DNA of 64,000 nucleotides from Marinomonas mediterranea MMB-1 (GTDB lineage Bacteria; Pseudomonadota; Gammaproteobacteria; Pseudomonadales; Marinomonadaceae), in contig NC_015276.1 of assembly GCF_000192865.1 (NCBI RefSeq), forward strand, positions 3,100,001-3,164,000. Reading direction: 5' to 3'. The position numbers and the translations under genes are program-made. Under the pieces are notes generated by a model, which saw only the letters and a program-made list of their open reading frames with translations, was not told the origin of the DNA and did not search any database. This document shows positions 1-7,747 of this stretch, one piece after another. Position 1 is the stretch's first letter. The number at the start of each line of letters is the position of its first letter.

Positions 1-2
1 AG

Positions 3-56
3 GTTGTAACGGAAGCAGAATCGAAAAAGCCTGAAACAAGTGTGTCCATGAAATAG
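3..56 (+). CDS. possible 3' end of an upstream gene (partial)
   Basis: A frame open from the window edge runs 17 codons to a TAG at 54-56 and would encode a Lys/Glu-rich tail ending VSMK. The other two plus frames stop earlier. A charged tail of this kind is plausible for a C-terminus, but the piece is too short to identify. It does not end in an aromatic residue, so a TonB-dependent receptor is unlikely. Confidence 0.25.
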   Translation, partial: VVTEAESKKPETSVSMK

Positions 57-94
57 AGCCTCTATTTTTCAAATGATCATGTAAATCATTATTA

Positions 95-113
95 AATGAT
101 AATAGCTATCATT
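95..113 (+). promoter_or_regulatory. Fur-box-like palindrome 1
   Basis: The 19-mer aatgataatagctatcatt is a perfect 7-5-7 inverted repeat that closely resembles the Fur consensus (GATAATGATAATCATTATC). It lies about 180 bases before the siderophore-type importer genes, where iron-dependent repression by Fur-Fe2+ would be expected. Binding is inferred from the sequence. Confidence 0.6.
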
Positions 114-207
114 AAGTTTATCTAGCTCTTTTTTAAAACGTTATTTTTTCTTGCACAAAATTTAGAAGATAACGACTTTTAGAAAAACCCTTAAAACCAA
201 ATTTATA

Positions 208-226
208 AATGATAATCCTTATCACT
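208..226 (+). promoter_or_regulatory. Fur-box-like palindrome 2
   Basis: The 19-mer aatgataatccttatcact contains the core GATAATnnTTATC typical of Fur sites. It lies about 65 bases before the start codon of the importer's binding protein, where a promoter would be. Together with the site at 95-113 it suggests cooperative Fur repression of the operon. Confidence 0.65.
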
Positions 227-289
227 ACTATTAATATAATTAAGAAATGTTTAACATAGCGCTCGGTTCTACTTCGCAGGGATATCGTT

Positions 290-1345
290 ATGCCAACCAC
301 ACGCACACCTTCACTGAAACATGCTCTTTCTTCTGCGCTTGCTAAACTTGCGTTGGCCATGATCACAAGCCTTGCGCTTTCTGCGTGCGAGCACTCAGAA
401 AGCGCAGGCTTAAAAGTTGACGATGTGACAAAAGACCCCAGTGGCTGGCCTCGAACCCTCATGACAAGTAAAGGTCCGGTAACACTCGACGCGCCACCCA
501 AGCGTATCGTTTCAACCAGCGTCACCATGACGGGTACGCTACTCGCCATAAAAGCGCCCGTGATTGCGTCAGGTGGCACCGTCGCCAACACCTCTGTCGC
601 TGATAGAAATGGATTCATGCGTCAATGGAGTGACATAGCCGATAAGCAAAATCTTGTCTCACTGTATCAAAGAGAACCAGATGCAGAAGCCATCGTCGCA
701 CAACATCCCGATCTAATTTTGATTTCGGCGACAGGAGGCGACTCAGCGAGAAAGCTCTATGATCAACTAAAATCCATCGCCCCTACCGCCATTATTCGCT
801 ATGACAATAAAAGCTGGATGCAGCTGGCCACCTTGCTTGGAGACTTTTTAGGCAAAGAAGACAACGCTAAATCGGTGATTACAGAATTCGAATCAAAAGT
901 TCAGCACTTTAAAGAAACGGTGACACTCCCAGCGCAACCAACCACCGCTATGGTCTATTACGCAGACGGCACTGGCGCTAACATTTGGACCGATAAGTCC
1001 GCTCAAGGCCGCCTGCTAAAAGCGCTAGGCTTTTCGCTCGCCATACTGCCTGAATCCGTAAAAGGTGACATCAGCATGGGCAAACGAAGTGACATCGTCA
1101 TCGCAACAGGTGAGCGCTTACCTGATGCAGTCACTGGTAACACGCTACTGCTCTTTTCTGCTGAAAAAGAACAGGAAAAGAAAGTGAAATCGAACAGTTA
1201 CCTAAAAGACATTCCAGCCGTTCAGCAAGACGCAGTATATGCCGTCGGTAACGACACCTTTAGGATGGACTACTACAGTGCGAGTAATTTAATTGATCGA
1301 CTAAGTCGCTTGTTCAAAGAAAAACACGCCAATGCAAGCCTCTGA
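290..1345 (+). CDS. Fe-siderophore ABC transporter, periplasmic binding lipoprotein
   Basis: Captures a ferric siderophore in the periplasm and delivers it to the FecCD-type permease encoded next. The 351-residue product starts with a basic n-region and hydrophobic stretch ending in a lipobox (LSAC, Cys33), so it is probably a lipoprotein. It has the two-lobed TroA/FepB-type binding fold, with the characteristic 'PPKRIVSTSVTMTGTL' opening strand near residue 70 and 'AIVAQHPDLILIS' near residue 140. It is the first gene of a four-gene operon whose next start codon overlaps its end by 14 bases. Two Fur-like sites lie upstream. The order binding protein, permease, permease, ATPase matches fep-type loci; the exact siderophore cannot be told. 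Confidence 0.88.
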   Translation: MPTTRTPSLKHALSSALAKLALAMITSLALSACEHSESAGLKVDDVTKDPSGWPRTLMTSKGPVTLDAPPKRIVSTSVTMTGTLLAIKAPVIASGGTVANTSVADRNGFMRQWSDIADKQNLVSLYQREPDAEAIVAQHPDLILISATGGDSARKLYDQLKSIAPTAIIRYDNKSWMQLATLLGDFLGKEDNAKSVITEFESKVQHFKETVTLPAQPTTAMVYYADGTGANIWTDKSAQGRLLKALGFSLAILPESVKGDISMGKRSDIVIATGERLPDAVTGNTLLLFSAEKEQEKKVKSNSYLKDIPAVQQDAVYAVGNDTFRMDYYSASNLIDRLSRLFKEKHANASL

Positions 1346-2381
1346 CTCCTCACTAGTAAACTCTGTACGAATACAGGGACATGTTTCTTTAACGCGAAAA
1401 AAGCGCTTGTTCTGGCTAACCGCGAGTATCGCTGTGCTTCTGATTGCAATGGTAGTAAGTCTTGCTATTGGCTCTAGGCCTATTTCTGTTTCCACTATAA
1501 TTCAGATTCTTCAAGGAAGGGATCTTGGGCTAGACAGTGCCATAATATGGGAAGGAAGGATACCTAGGACATTAAACGGACTGTTTGTCGGGATGGCACT
1601 TGGCGTATCAGGCGCACTTATTCAGGCGATTACTCGAAACCCTCTCGCTGATCCAGGCATATTAGGCGTAAACGTTGGAGCGAGCTTAGCCATTGCAATT
1701 GGTATTGTTTTTTTAGGCGTCACGACACTTTGGGAATTTTTTATATTTTCTTCGGTTGGCGCGCTCGTAACGAGTCTACTGGTCTACGCCATCGGACAAA
1801 CGAAAGGACGCCCAGACCCTCTCAAACTCACATTAGCAGGCGTGGCTATTGGCGCGGTTCTGGGTGGAATTAGTTCGGGGCTGACCCTCTTTAACCCTAA
1901 TGCGTTTGATGCGGTACGGTTTTGGGTTGTTGGCAGCTTAGACGCAAGAACATTAGATATTCCCCTATTTATCGCACCAGTCGTGACACTTGGCTGCTTA
2001 GGCGCATTCGCTCTAACGCCCTCGTTAAATGCAATGGGCTTAGGAGAAGCACTGGCATCAACGCTCGGTACTCATATCGTCAAAGTCCAAGCAGCGAGCT
2101 TAGTCATTATTACCTTGTTATGTGGCTGTGCAACGGCGGCTGCGGGGCCAATAGGGTTTGTCAGCCTAATGATGCCCCACATTGCGAGATGGATGGTCGG
2201 TCCAGATCAACGTTGGATCATTCCGTTTTGCTGCTTACTCACGCCGATTTTGCTGCTTTTTTCAGACATCGTCGGCCGTGTGATCTTAACGAGTGAATTA
2301 CAGGTGTCTGTCGTGACTGCCTTTGTTGGTGCACCAATCTTGATTTACTTAGCGCGTAAAAAAAGCGCAAGCCAGCTGTGA
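1332..2381 (+). CDS. Fe-siderophore ABC transporter permease 1 (FecCD/FepD family)
   Basis: Inner-membrane half of the ferric-siderophore importer. The 349-residue protein is strongly hydrophobic, with about nine to ten membrane segments as usual in BtuC/FecCD proteins. The family hallmarks 'GRIPRTLNGLFVGMALGVSGALIQ' near residue 85 and 'NPLADPGILGVNVGA' near residue 110 are present, as is a C-terminal 'GPIGFVSLMMPHIAR' coupling region near residue 265. The start codon lies inside the end of the binding-protein gene, which indicates translational coupling. The paralogous second permease follows directly. Confidence 0.9.
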   Translation: MQASDSSLVNSVRIQGHVSLTRKKRLFWLTASIAVLLIAMVVSLAIGSRPISVSTIIQILQGRDLGLDSAIIWEGRIPRTLNGLFVGMALGVSGALIQAITRNPLADPGILGVNVGASLAIAIGIVFLGVTTLWEFFIFSSVGALVTSLLVYAIGQTKGRPDPLKLTLAGVAIGAVLGGISSGLTLFNPNAFDAVRFWVVGSLDARTLDIPLFIAPVVTLGCLGAFALTPSLNAMGLGEALASTLGTHIVKVQAASLVIITLLCGCATAAAGPIGFVSLMMPHIARWMVGPDQRWIIPFCCLLTPILLLFSDIVGRVILTSELQVSVVTAFVGAPILIYLARKKSASQL

Positions 2382-2391
2382 GGATCATTTA

Positions 2392-3432
2392 ATGATGAAG
2401 ACCTTCATAAGAGCAAGTCAAAGCTCACTCCCCTCCTACAAACCGAGCCGAACCTTCATTGTGGTTGTGTTTGGATTGTTTGCCCTGTCTTTTTTCTCAT
2501 TATTTAACGGACAACTGTCACACAGCCAAATAACAGACCTAGCATTAAAAATCACCCATGGCTCGCTGTTTGAGCCGATACAGTCAACAGTTATTTGGCA
2601 ATGGCGCGCGCCTCGTATTTTTTCAGCGATCATAATCGGCGCTGCACTTGGAGTCAGTGGCGCTATCTTTCAATCTTTAGTTAAAAACCCTCTTGGTAGT
2701 CCCGATGTCACGGGGTTTAATGTCGGAGCCTTTACGGGCGTGCTGCTGACAATGGCCTTCATTGGCACGCAATTTTGGTTCATCGTATCTGGCGCCATTG
2801 GCGGCGGATTATTTGCTGCACTACTCGTCTATTTGTTCGCCTATCGTAATGGCATGTCTGGGTTCAGGCTGATCATTGTAGGCATCGCAATCAGCGCCAT
2901 GCTGACCGCCTTTAATATGTGGCTTTCTCTCTATGTATCTCTCGAAACCGCGATGACAGCAGCACTTTGGAGTATCGGTTCCTTAAATGGCATAACATGG
3001 GAAAAGGCGCTTCCTATCAGTCTATTTTTAGGCTTTTTGCTTATCGTTTCTGCGTTTCTTGTGACCAGAATGAAACTGCTGGAAATGGGCGACGATTTAG
3101 CAGCGGCTCTGGGCGTAAGCGTTAATAAAACTCGACTCTTACTATTGTTGCTCGGAGTTTGTTTAACAGCGGCTCCAACCGCTATAACAGGGCCCATTGC
3201 TTTTATCTCTTTAGCTGCGCCCCAAATAGCCAAACGATTAAACCTATCTTCAAAAAACACCAACGAAAGTTCACTCTTTGCAGCGGCGTTAATGGGGGCA
3301 TTGTTACTCTTGTCTGCGGACTGTCTCGCACAATACGCATTACCAAGCACCAAGCTGCCTGTGGGGTTAGTCACGATCAGTGTGGGTGGTCTATATCTCG
3401 TATATTTAATCTCAAATGAATCAAAAAACTAA
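2392..3432 (+). CDS. Fe-siderophore ABC transporter permease 2 (FecCD/FepG family)
   Basis: Second membrane subunit of the same importer, 346 residues. It repeats the FecCD signatures of its neighbour: 'WRAPRIFSAIIIGAALGVSGA' near residue 70, 'NPLGSPDVTGFNVGA' near residue 100 and 'GPIAFISLAAPQIAKR' near residue 265. It starts 10 bases after the stop of permease 1; the GAGGA spanning that stop can serve as ribosome binding site. FepD/FepG-type heterodimers are normal for catecholate and hydroxamate importers. Confidence 0.9.
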   Translation: MMKTFIRASQSSLPSYKPSRTFIVVVFGLFALSFFSLFNGQLSHSQITDLALKITHGSLFEPIQSTVIWQWRAPRIFSAIIIGAALGVSGAIFQSLVKNPLGSPDVTGFNVGAFTGVLLTMAFIGTQFWFIVSGAIGGGLFAALLVYLFAYRNGMSGFRLIIVGIAISAMLTAFNMWLSLYVSLETAMTAALWSIGSLNGITWEKALPISLFLGFLLIVSAFLVTRMKLLEMGDDLAAALGVSVNKTRLLLLLLGVCLTAAPTAITGPIAFISLAAPQIAKRLNLSSKNTNESSLFAAALMGALLLLSADCLAQYALPSTKLPVGLVTISVGGLYLVYLISNESKN

Positions 3433-3444
3433 CACATCAAATCT

Positions 3445-4227
3445 ATGACAATACTTAACGCACACTCTGTCACGCTGAGCTATGATCAAAATGAAATTGC
3501 AAAAGACCTCAGTGTTTCGATTCCTGAGGGTAAGTTCACTGTAATCGTTGGGCCAAATGCGTGCGGCAAATCGACCCTTCTAAGAGCCTTAAGCCGATTA
3601 TTACCCCCTCAAAAAGGTCAAATACTGCTCGATGGTGAAGACATTCATTCACTGACGACTAAAACCGTTGCTAAGCGCTTGGGCCTGTTACCACAAACAG
3701 CTACCGCACCCGATGGGATTAAAGTGACCGACCTTGTCGCGCGAGGCCGATACCCTCACCAAAAGTGGTTTCAACCATGGAGCGAAGAAGATCAACGAGC
3801 TGTGAACCTAGCGTTGGACGTAACAGACACGGCTCAGTTCGCCTCTCAACAGGTAGATCAGCTGTCAGGCGGGCAAAGGCAACGGGTCTGGGTCGCAATG
3901 GCATTAGCACAAGAAACGCCACTGCTGCTTCTAGATGAACCGACGACCTATCTAGACATCGCTCACCAAATCGAGCTATTAGATCTTTTTAAAGACCTTA
4001 ATTTAAAAAACGGACGTACATTGGTTGCTGTGCTTCACGACCTCAATCACGCCTGTCGCTATGCTGATCATCTTATTGCGATGAAATCAGGACGCATCAT
4101 CGCCACGGGCAACCCTAACGACATTGTCAACGAAACCCTTATCGAAAATGTATTTGGCTTGCGATCCGTCATCATAAAAGACCCTATTTCGGGTACACCG
4201 ATGGTTGTCCCTAAGGGGAGATATTAG
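3445..4227 (+). CDS. Fe-siderophore ABC transporter ATP-binding protein (FepC family)
   Basis: Cytoplasmic ATPase that drives the importer, 260 residues, normal length for FepC/FhuC. Walker A is 'GPNACGKST' near residue 37, the signature is 'LSGGQRQR' near residue 140, Walker B is 'LLLLDEPTTYLDI' near residue 160, and the switch His lies in 'AVLHDLNHA' near residue 195. It is the last gene of the operon, 12 bases after the second permease. No receptor or siderophore synthesis gene is visible in the window. Confidence 0.92.
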   Translation: MTILNAHSVTLSYDQNEIAKDLSVSIPEGKFTVIVGPNACGKSTLLRALSRLLPPQKGQILLDGEDIHSLTTKTVAKRLGLLPQTATAPDGIKVTDLVARGRYPHQKWFQPWSEEDQRAVNLALDVTDTAQFASQQVDQLSGGQRQRVWVAMALAQETPLLLLDEPTTYLDIAHQIELLDLFKDLNLKNGRTLVAVLHDLNHACRYADHLIAMKSGRIIATGNPNDIVNETLIENVFGLRSVIIKDPISGTPMVVPKGRY

Positions 4228-4473
4228 TTCTTCAATTTGCGTTAGGAAGCAAACAAATTGGCGACACTCGCCCCTCGCTTGCCGGTTTTTTCTCAGAAAG
4301 CGTCGATGTTTTTTCTTAGAAAGTAGCCTCTCTAAAAAAATTATAAAATCTAGGGAACGTTTCTTACGGTTAAGACACTTATTTAAGAGATCGCTTACCC
4401 AAAAAATAACCTATCTAGAAAGCGAGCAACAAAGAAGTGGTTATCATCAGATGCTCTGAGATAAATCGACTAA

Positions 4474-4824
4474 TGCGGCGACCAAGCGCTAAGGCACCGT
4501 TTACCTCGTGAGGAAGAACCGTTATTTAATAAAGAACTGGAATCTATCGTGGATAATGCACCGATTGAACAGGTGTTTATTATAGAAAGCAAAAGCCACG
4601 CCATGGGATTGATGAAGGAAGCAGACAACTCTATGAGCTTTTTTGACCCGAACTGTAGCGTTGTTAGCGCGACGCCAGCGAATCGCGAGCAGCTTTATGC
4701 CTTAATGGATTTTATCCTGATGAAAGTACAACCCGATACAAGGCTGCCAATTTTTGCAACCGAGGTAAACACCCAACGCTCTCATGCTTTTCCGACTCAA
4801 CAGACAACGAGAAACGCGTTATAA
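4474..4824 (+). pseudogene. C-terminal remnant of a C58 (YopT)-like cysteine protease
   Basis: This frame is open from 4474 and can start at a GTG at 4549, giving about 91 residues. It contains 'SHAMGL', and 16 residues after that His comes the Asp of 'FFDPN'. The His-16-Asp spacing and the FDPN motif match the second half of the catalytic centre of C58 peptidases (YopT, His258/Asp274). The part that should carry the catalytic Cys is missing: upstream sequence 4228-4473 is broken by stops in all plus frames, although a stretch read in another frame near 4400-4458 could be former coding sequence. I read it as the decayed end of a larger gene. A small intact protein starting at 4549 is the alternative. 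Confidence 0.4.
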
Positions 4825-4836
4825 AGCGCGTTTCTC
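4809..4836. terminator. perfect 10-bp hairpin between remnant and dnaQ
   Basis: gagaaacgcg at 4809-4818 and cgcgtttctc at 4827-4836 form a perfect 10-bp stem with an 8-base loop that includes the stop codon of the preceding frame. It lies between genes converging from both sides. There is no long U-tract, so termination is plausible but not certain. Confidence 0.45.
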
Positions 4837-4893
4837 CGTCTTAAACACCAAATAGGACTCTGAAATAAAAAAGAAAAGCCTAAACTGTCGAGG

Positions 4894-5601
4894 TTAACTT
4901 CTCCAAAGAGACTGACCTGATTTTTTATCGATTAGGTCCAAACGCTCTTCATGAGCGGCCATTTCAGTCTCGTTCGCACGCAATACTTTTAACATAGGTC
5001 TATCTGGAGACAGTCTGCGAATCTCGCCCACATTGTCCGAATCGCCGCCTTCGCTACCGTCATTCATTGATAAGCCTAGACTGGTTTGCCCACCCGTCAT
5101 AAGCAAATAAACATCTGCTAGGATTTCGGAGTCAAGCAGTGCGCCATGCAGTTCACGATGCGAATTATCTATGCCATAACGGCGGCACAATGCGTCCAAG
5201 TTGTTTTTCGCGCCCGGATGCTTTTTACGTGCAAAAACCAAGCTATCGAAGATTTCACAAACATCCCTTGTTTTAGGGAAGTTCCCAAGCATGGAGAATT
5301 CATGATCCATAAAGCCGACGTCAAAAGGTGCGTTATGAATAATAAGTTCCGCCCCTCGGATAAAGTCCAGAAACTCTTGGGCGATCTCATGGAAGCGCGG
5401 CTTATCAGCCAGAAACTCATTGCTGATTCCGTGAACCTGAAACGCTTCTTCTTCGACTTCTCTATCGGGGTTGATGTAAACATGAAAATGACGCTTGGTG
5501 AGCTTACGCCCAATCATCTCAACACACCCAATTTCAATAATTCGGTGGCCTTGTTTGGGGTCGATGCCCGTTGTTTCCGTATCCAGTACGACTTGTCTCA
5601 T
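4894..5601 (-). CDS. dnaQ: DNA polymerase III epsilon subunit (3'-5' proofreading exonuclease)
   Basis: Proofreading exonuclease of the replicative polymerase core. The 235-residue protein has the DEDDh exonuclease motifs: ExoI 'DTETTG' at residue 7, ExoII around 'IIHNAPFDVGFMDHE' near residue 90, and ExoIII with 'HGALLDSEILADVYL' near residue 155. The C-terminal tail binds the alpha subunit in this family. It is the third gene of a minus-strand group (yafS, rnhA, dnaQ) and starts 4 bases after rnhA ends. The same neighbourhood is found in Escherichia coli, where dnaQ and rnhA are adjacent, though there they are divergent. Confidence 0.95.
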   Translation of the reverse strand: MRQVVLDTETTGIDPKQGHRIIEIGCVEMIGRKLTKRHFHVYINPDREVEEEAFQVHGISNEFLADKPRFHEIAQEFLDFIRGAELIIHNAPFDVGFMDHEFSMLGNFPKTRDVCEIFDSLVFARKKHPGAKNNLDALCRRYGIDNSHRELHGALLDSEILADVYLLMTGGQTSLGLSMNDGSEGGDSDNVGEIRRLSPDRPMLKVLRANETEMAAHEERLDLIDKKSGQSLWRS

Positions 5602-5605
5602 CTGT

Positions 5606-6049
5606 TTAGCCCTTCGCTCTCAACTCATCGATACCTTGGTTTGCTAATTGATCGGCAATTTCGTTGCCTTCAATGCCAGCATGGCCCTTTACCCACTTCC
5701 AAGTCACATCATGGCGCTGGCATTCGCTGTCTAAGCTCTGCCATAAATCTTGATTCTTAACGGGTTGTTTTGAAGCGGTTTTCCAACCTTTCTTCTTCCA
5801 GCCTGCTAACCATTGCGTAATACCTTTTTGAACGTAAGAAGAATCCGTATAAAGTGTCACAACACAAGATTCCTTTAACGCTTTCAAGCCTTCAATCGCA
5901 CCCATTAATTCCATGCGATTATTAGTGGTATCGTGCTCACCGCCGCACATTTTTTTTTCGTGCTGCCCGAAGGTTAACCAAGCGCCCCACCCACCAATTC
6001 CGGGGTTCCCTTTACATGCGCCATCAGTATAGATTGTTACTTCTTTCAA
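5606..6049 (-). CDS. rnhA: ribonuclease HI
   Basis: Cleaves the RNA strand of RNA-DNA hybrids, removing R-loops and primers. The 147-residue length is normal. The active-site acids are visible: Asp9 in 'YTDGACKGNPGIGGWG', Glu in 'NNRMELMGAI' near residue 47, Asp in 'LYTDSSYV' near residue 69, and Asp near the end in 'GNEIADQLAN'. The start overlaps the end of the upstream methyltransferase by four bases (ATGA type), indicating coupled translation, and dnaQ follows after 4 bases. Confidence 0.95.
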   Translation of the reverse strand: MKEVTIYTDGACKGNPGIGGWGAWLTFGQHEKKMCGGEHDTTNNRMELMGAIEGLKALKESCVVTLYTDSSYVQKGITQWLAGWKKKGWKTASKQPVKNQDLWQSLDSECQRHDVTWKWVKGHAGIEGNEIADQLANQGIDELRAKG

Positions 6050-6786
6050 TCTGAAATCTCTTTTATTGTCGGTTTAGTGAGAGGCGTTACTCGAACACGA
6101 GCACCTCTCCATCTTGGTTTAATCGGTATAAATCGCTTTGTTTCTTTTGTGACTGTCAATATGTAAACACCACCAAATGGCAGCTTTAAAAATTTAAAAT
6201 ACTGACCAAGCCAGTGAAAGCGACTACGCCACTTATCTGACTGCACAGGTGGGGCATAGGAAATAAACTGGCGTTTCTCAAGTGTCAGTCCCGCCACTTT
6301 CAACCAATCCTCTAATCGAGCATGGCTAATAAAGCGACCACACCACGGGGCTTTTTTACGCTTAGAAAACACGCGCCTTATTCCCCACATACTCCATGGG
6401 TTAAACCCAACGATAATCAGCTTACCACTTGGTAAAAGCGTTCGCGCGGCCTCACGCAAATCATCATGAGGCTCAAGCGATACATCTAATGTGTGATGTA
6501 ATACATGAAGATCAACGCCATCGCCCTCAAGCGGTAATTCACTTGAACGCGCAATGATGCTCGAATCCGGAGCGCCCAATTCTAACGTTGGAGCAATATG
6601 AAATGCCTCACGCATCCTATGGTTTGTAATATCGAGCGCTTTTAAAGGCGTTTGGATCGACAGGTAGTACCCTACGCCATGATCCATCTCTTCATTTATC
6701 GCCTGAATCTCTCGTTTTAGTAGCTGCTCACCAAGCGACGTTTGATACCACTGCTGGAAAAATTGTCTTGATTGGTCATCCAACAT
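6046..6786 (-). CDS. yafS: YafS-like class I SAM-dependent methyltransferase
   Basis: Predicted methyltransferase of unknown substrate, 246 residues. The SAM fold is recognisable, though the glycine loop is replaced by 'LELGAPDSSI' near residue 68; 'VDLHVLHHTLDVSLEPHDDLREAARTL' (residues 90-118) and 'LIIVGFNPWSMWGIRR' (about 125-140) are characteristic of the YafS group. In Escherichia coli yafS sits between gloB and rnhA, the same order as here, which supports the assignment. It heads the yafS-rnhA-dnaQ group and is divergent from gloB across 84 bases. Confidence 0.82.
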   Translation of the reverse strand: MLDDQSRQFFQQWYQTSLGEQLLKREIQAINEEMDHGVGYYLSIQTPLKALDITNHRMREAFHIAPTLELGAPDSSIIARSSELPLEGDGVDLHVLHHTLDVSLEPHDDLREAARTLLPSGKLIIVGFNPWSMWGIRRVFSKRKKAPWCGRFISHARLEDWLKVAGLTLEKRQFISYAPPVQSDKWRSRFHWLGQYFKFLKLPFGGVYILTVTKETKRFIPIKPRWRGARVRVTPLTKPTIKEISD

Positions 6787-6870
6787 ACAATATTGCTCTT
6801 TAGTGTTGTTATATGCACCTTATTTAAAGATGCGAGCTAATGCATAAGTTTAGTCGAGAGAAACAACAAT

Positions 6871-7647
6871 ATGACGATTTACCCGCTTCCCTCACTTGAG
6901 GATAATTATATCTGGTTAATCCAGGATAATGATAGTTCTGATGTTTGGGTCGTAGATCCTGGCGATGCCAAGCCGGTTCAAACACACTGTGCGAAGCACA
7001 ATCTAACGATTAAAGGTATTATCGTTACTCATCATCACTGGGATCACACCAATGGTATTTTGGCGCTAAAATGCCAGTTTACCTGTCCCATCTATGGTCC
7101 AGAACATCTACATCCAAAATTGGTGTCCCACCCCGTTAAAGAAGGTGACACCGTCCGTATCTTTGACCTCGATTTAACGGTTTGGGAAACACCGGGACAC
7201 ACCTTAGACCATATTTGCTTTGTCAGCCAAGACGCTGACCACTCTCTTATCTTCTGTGGCGACACGGTTTTTAGAGGCGGATGTGGACGCTTAATGGAAG
7301 GCACTCCAGAACAAATGCACGCCTCACTTTCCAGAATCGGTACGCTTGCACCAGAAACCCTTATGTATGGCACGCACGAATATTCACTGGCCAATTATAA
7401 GTTCGCCAAGTCGTTGGAGCCAACTAATCAGCGACTGATCGACAGTGAGGCCTCTTGCCAAGAGCTAAGAGGGTTCGTCGCACCGACTCTTCCCACTACG
7501 CTTGAACTAGAACTGGCAACCAATCCATTTTTTAGATCCTCAGTACCCACTGTTGTCGACGCGGCTGCGCATCAATTAAATCAAACACCGGATTACACAC
7601 CAGCAGGGGCATTTGCTCAAATTCGCAGAGCAAAAGACTTATTTTAG
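6871..7647 (+). CDS. gloB: hydroxyacylglutathione hydrolase (glyoxalase II)
   Basis: Hydrolyses S-lactoylglutathione to lactate and glutathione, the second step of methylglyoxal detoxification. The 258-residue protein has the metallo-beta-lactamase motif THHHWDH at residues 53-59, further metal ligands in 'ETPGHTLDHI' near residue 110 and 'FCGDTVFRGGCGR' near residue 130, and 'THEYSLAN' near residue 168. The C-terminal domain with the glutathione-binding basic residues ends 'FAQIRRAKDLF', typical of GloB. It is divergent from yafS and followed by mltD. Confidence 0.95.
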   Translation: MTIYPLPSLEDNYIWLIQDNDSSDVWVVDPGDAKPVQTHCAKHNLTIKGIIVTHHHWDHTNGILALKCQFTCPIYGPEHLHPKLVSHPVKEGDTVRIFDLDLTVWETPGHTLDHICFVSQDADHSLIFCGDTVFRGGCGRLMEGTPEQMHASLSRIGTLAPETLMYGTHEYSLANYKFAKSLEPTNQRLIDSEASCQELRGFVAPTLPTTLELELATNPFFRSSVPTVVDAAAHQLNQTPDYTPAGAFAQIRRAKDLF

Positions 7648-7702
7648 AAGATTTTTACCGCTATTTGAGCCAGTTGGCGTATTTTAGTTGACGTTCGCAA
7701 CC

Positions 7703-7721
7703 AGCGAGATAAAATCTCGCT
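7703..7721 (+). terminator. short perfect hairpin between gloB and mltD
   Basis: agcgagat at 7703-7710 pairs with atctcgct at 7714-7721 around an AAA loop. It lies 55 bases after the gloB stop and 27 bases before the mltD start. No strong U-tract follows, so it may be a weak terminator or an element in the mltD leader. Confidence 0.3.
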
Positions 7722-7747
7722 CACTTTAACCAAAAATTGTGCATTTC

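Noticed and set aside
133..618. 161-residue minus-strand frame over the Fur sites and the binding-protein gene
   Set aside because: It lies antisense to a clear lipoprotein gene, has no recognisable domain, and would use the promoter region as coding.
4205..4459. 84-residue plus frame after the importer ATPase
   Set aside because: Overlaps the ATPase end, Arg/Ser/Leu-rich composition without motifs, no ribosome site. Part of it may be old coding sequence of the protease remnant, but it is not a gene in itself.
5146..5760. 204-residue plus-strand frame across dnaQ and rnhA
   Set aside because: Antisense to two well supported genes; composition not protein-like.
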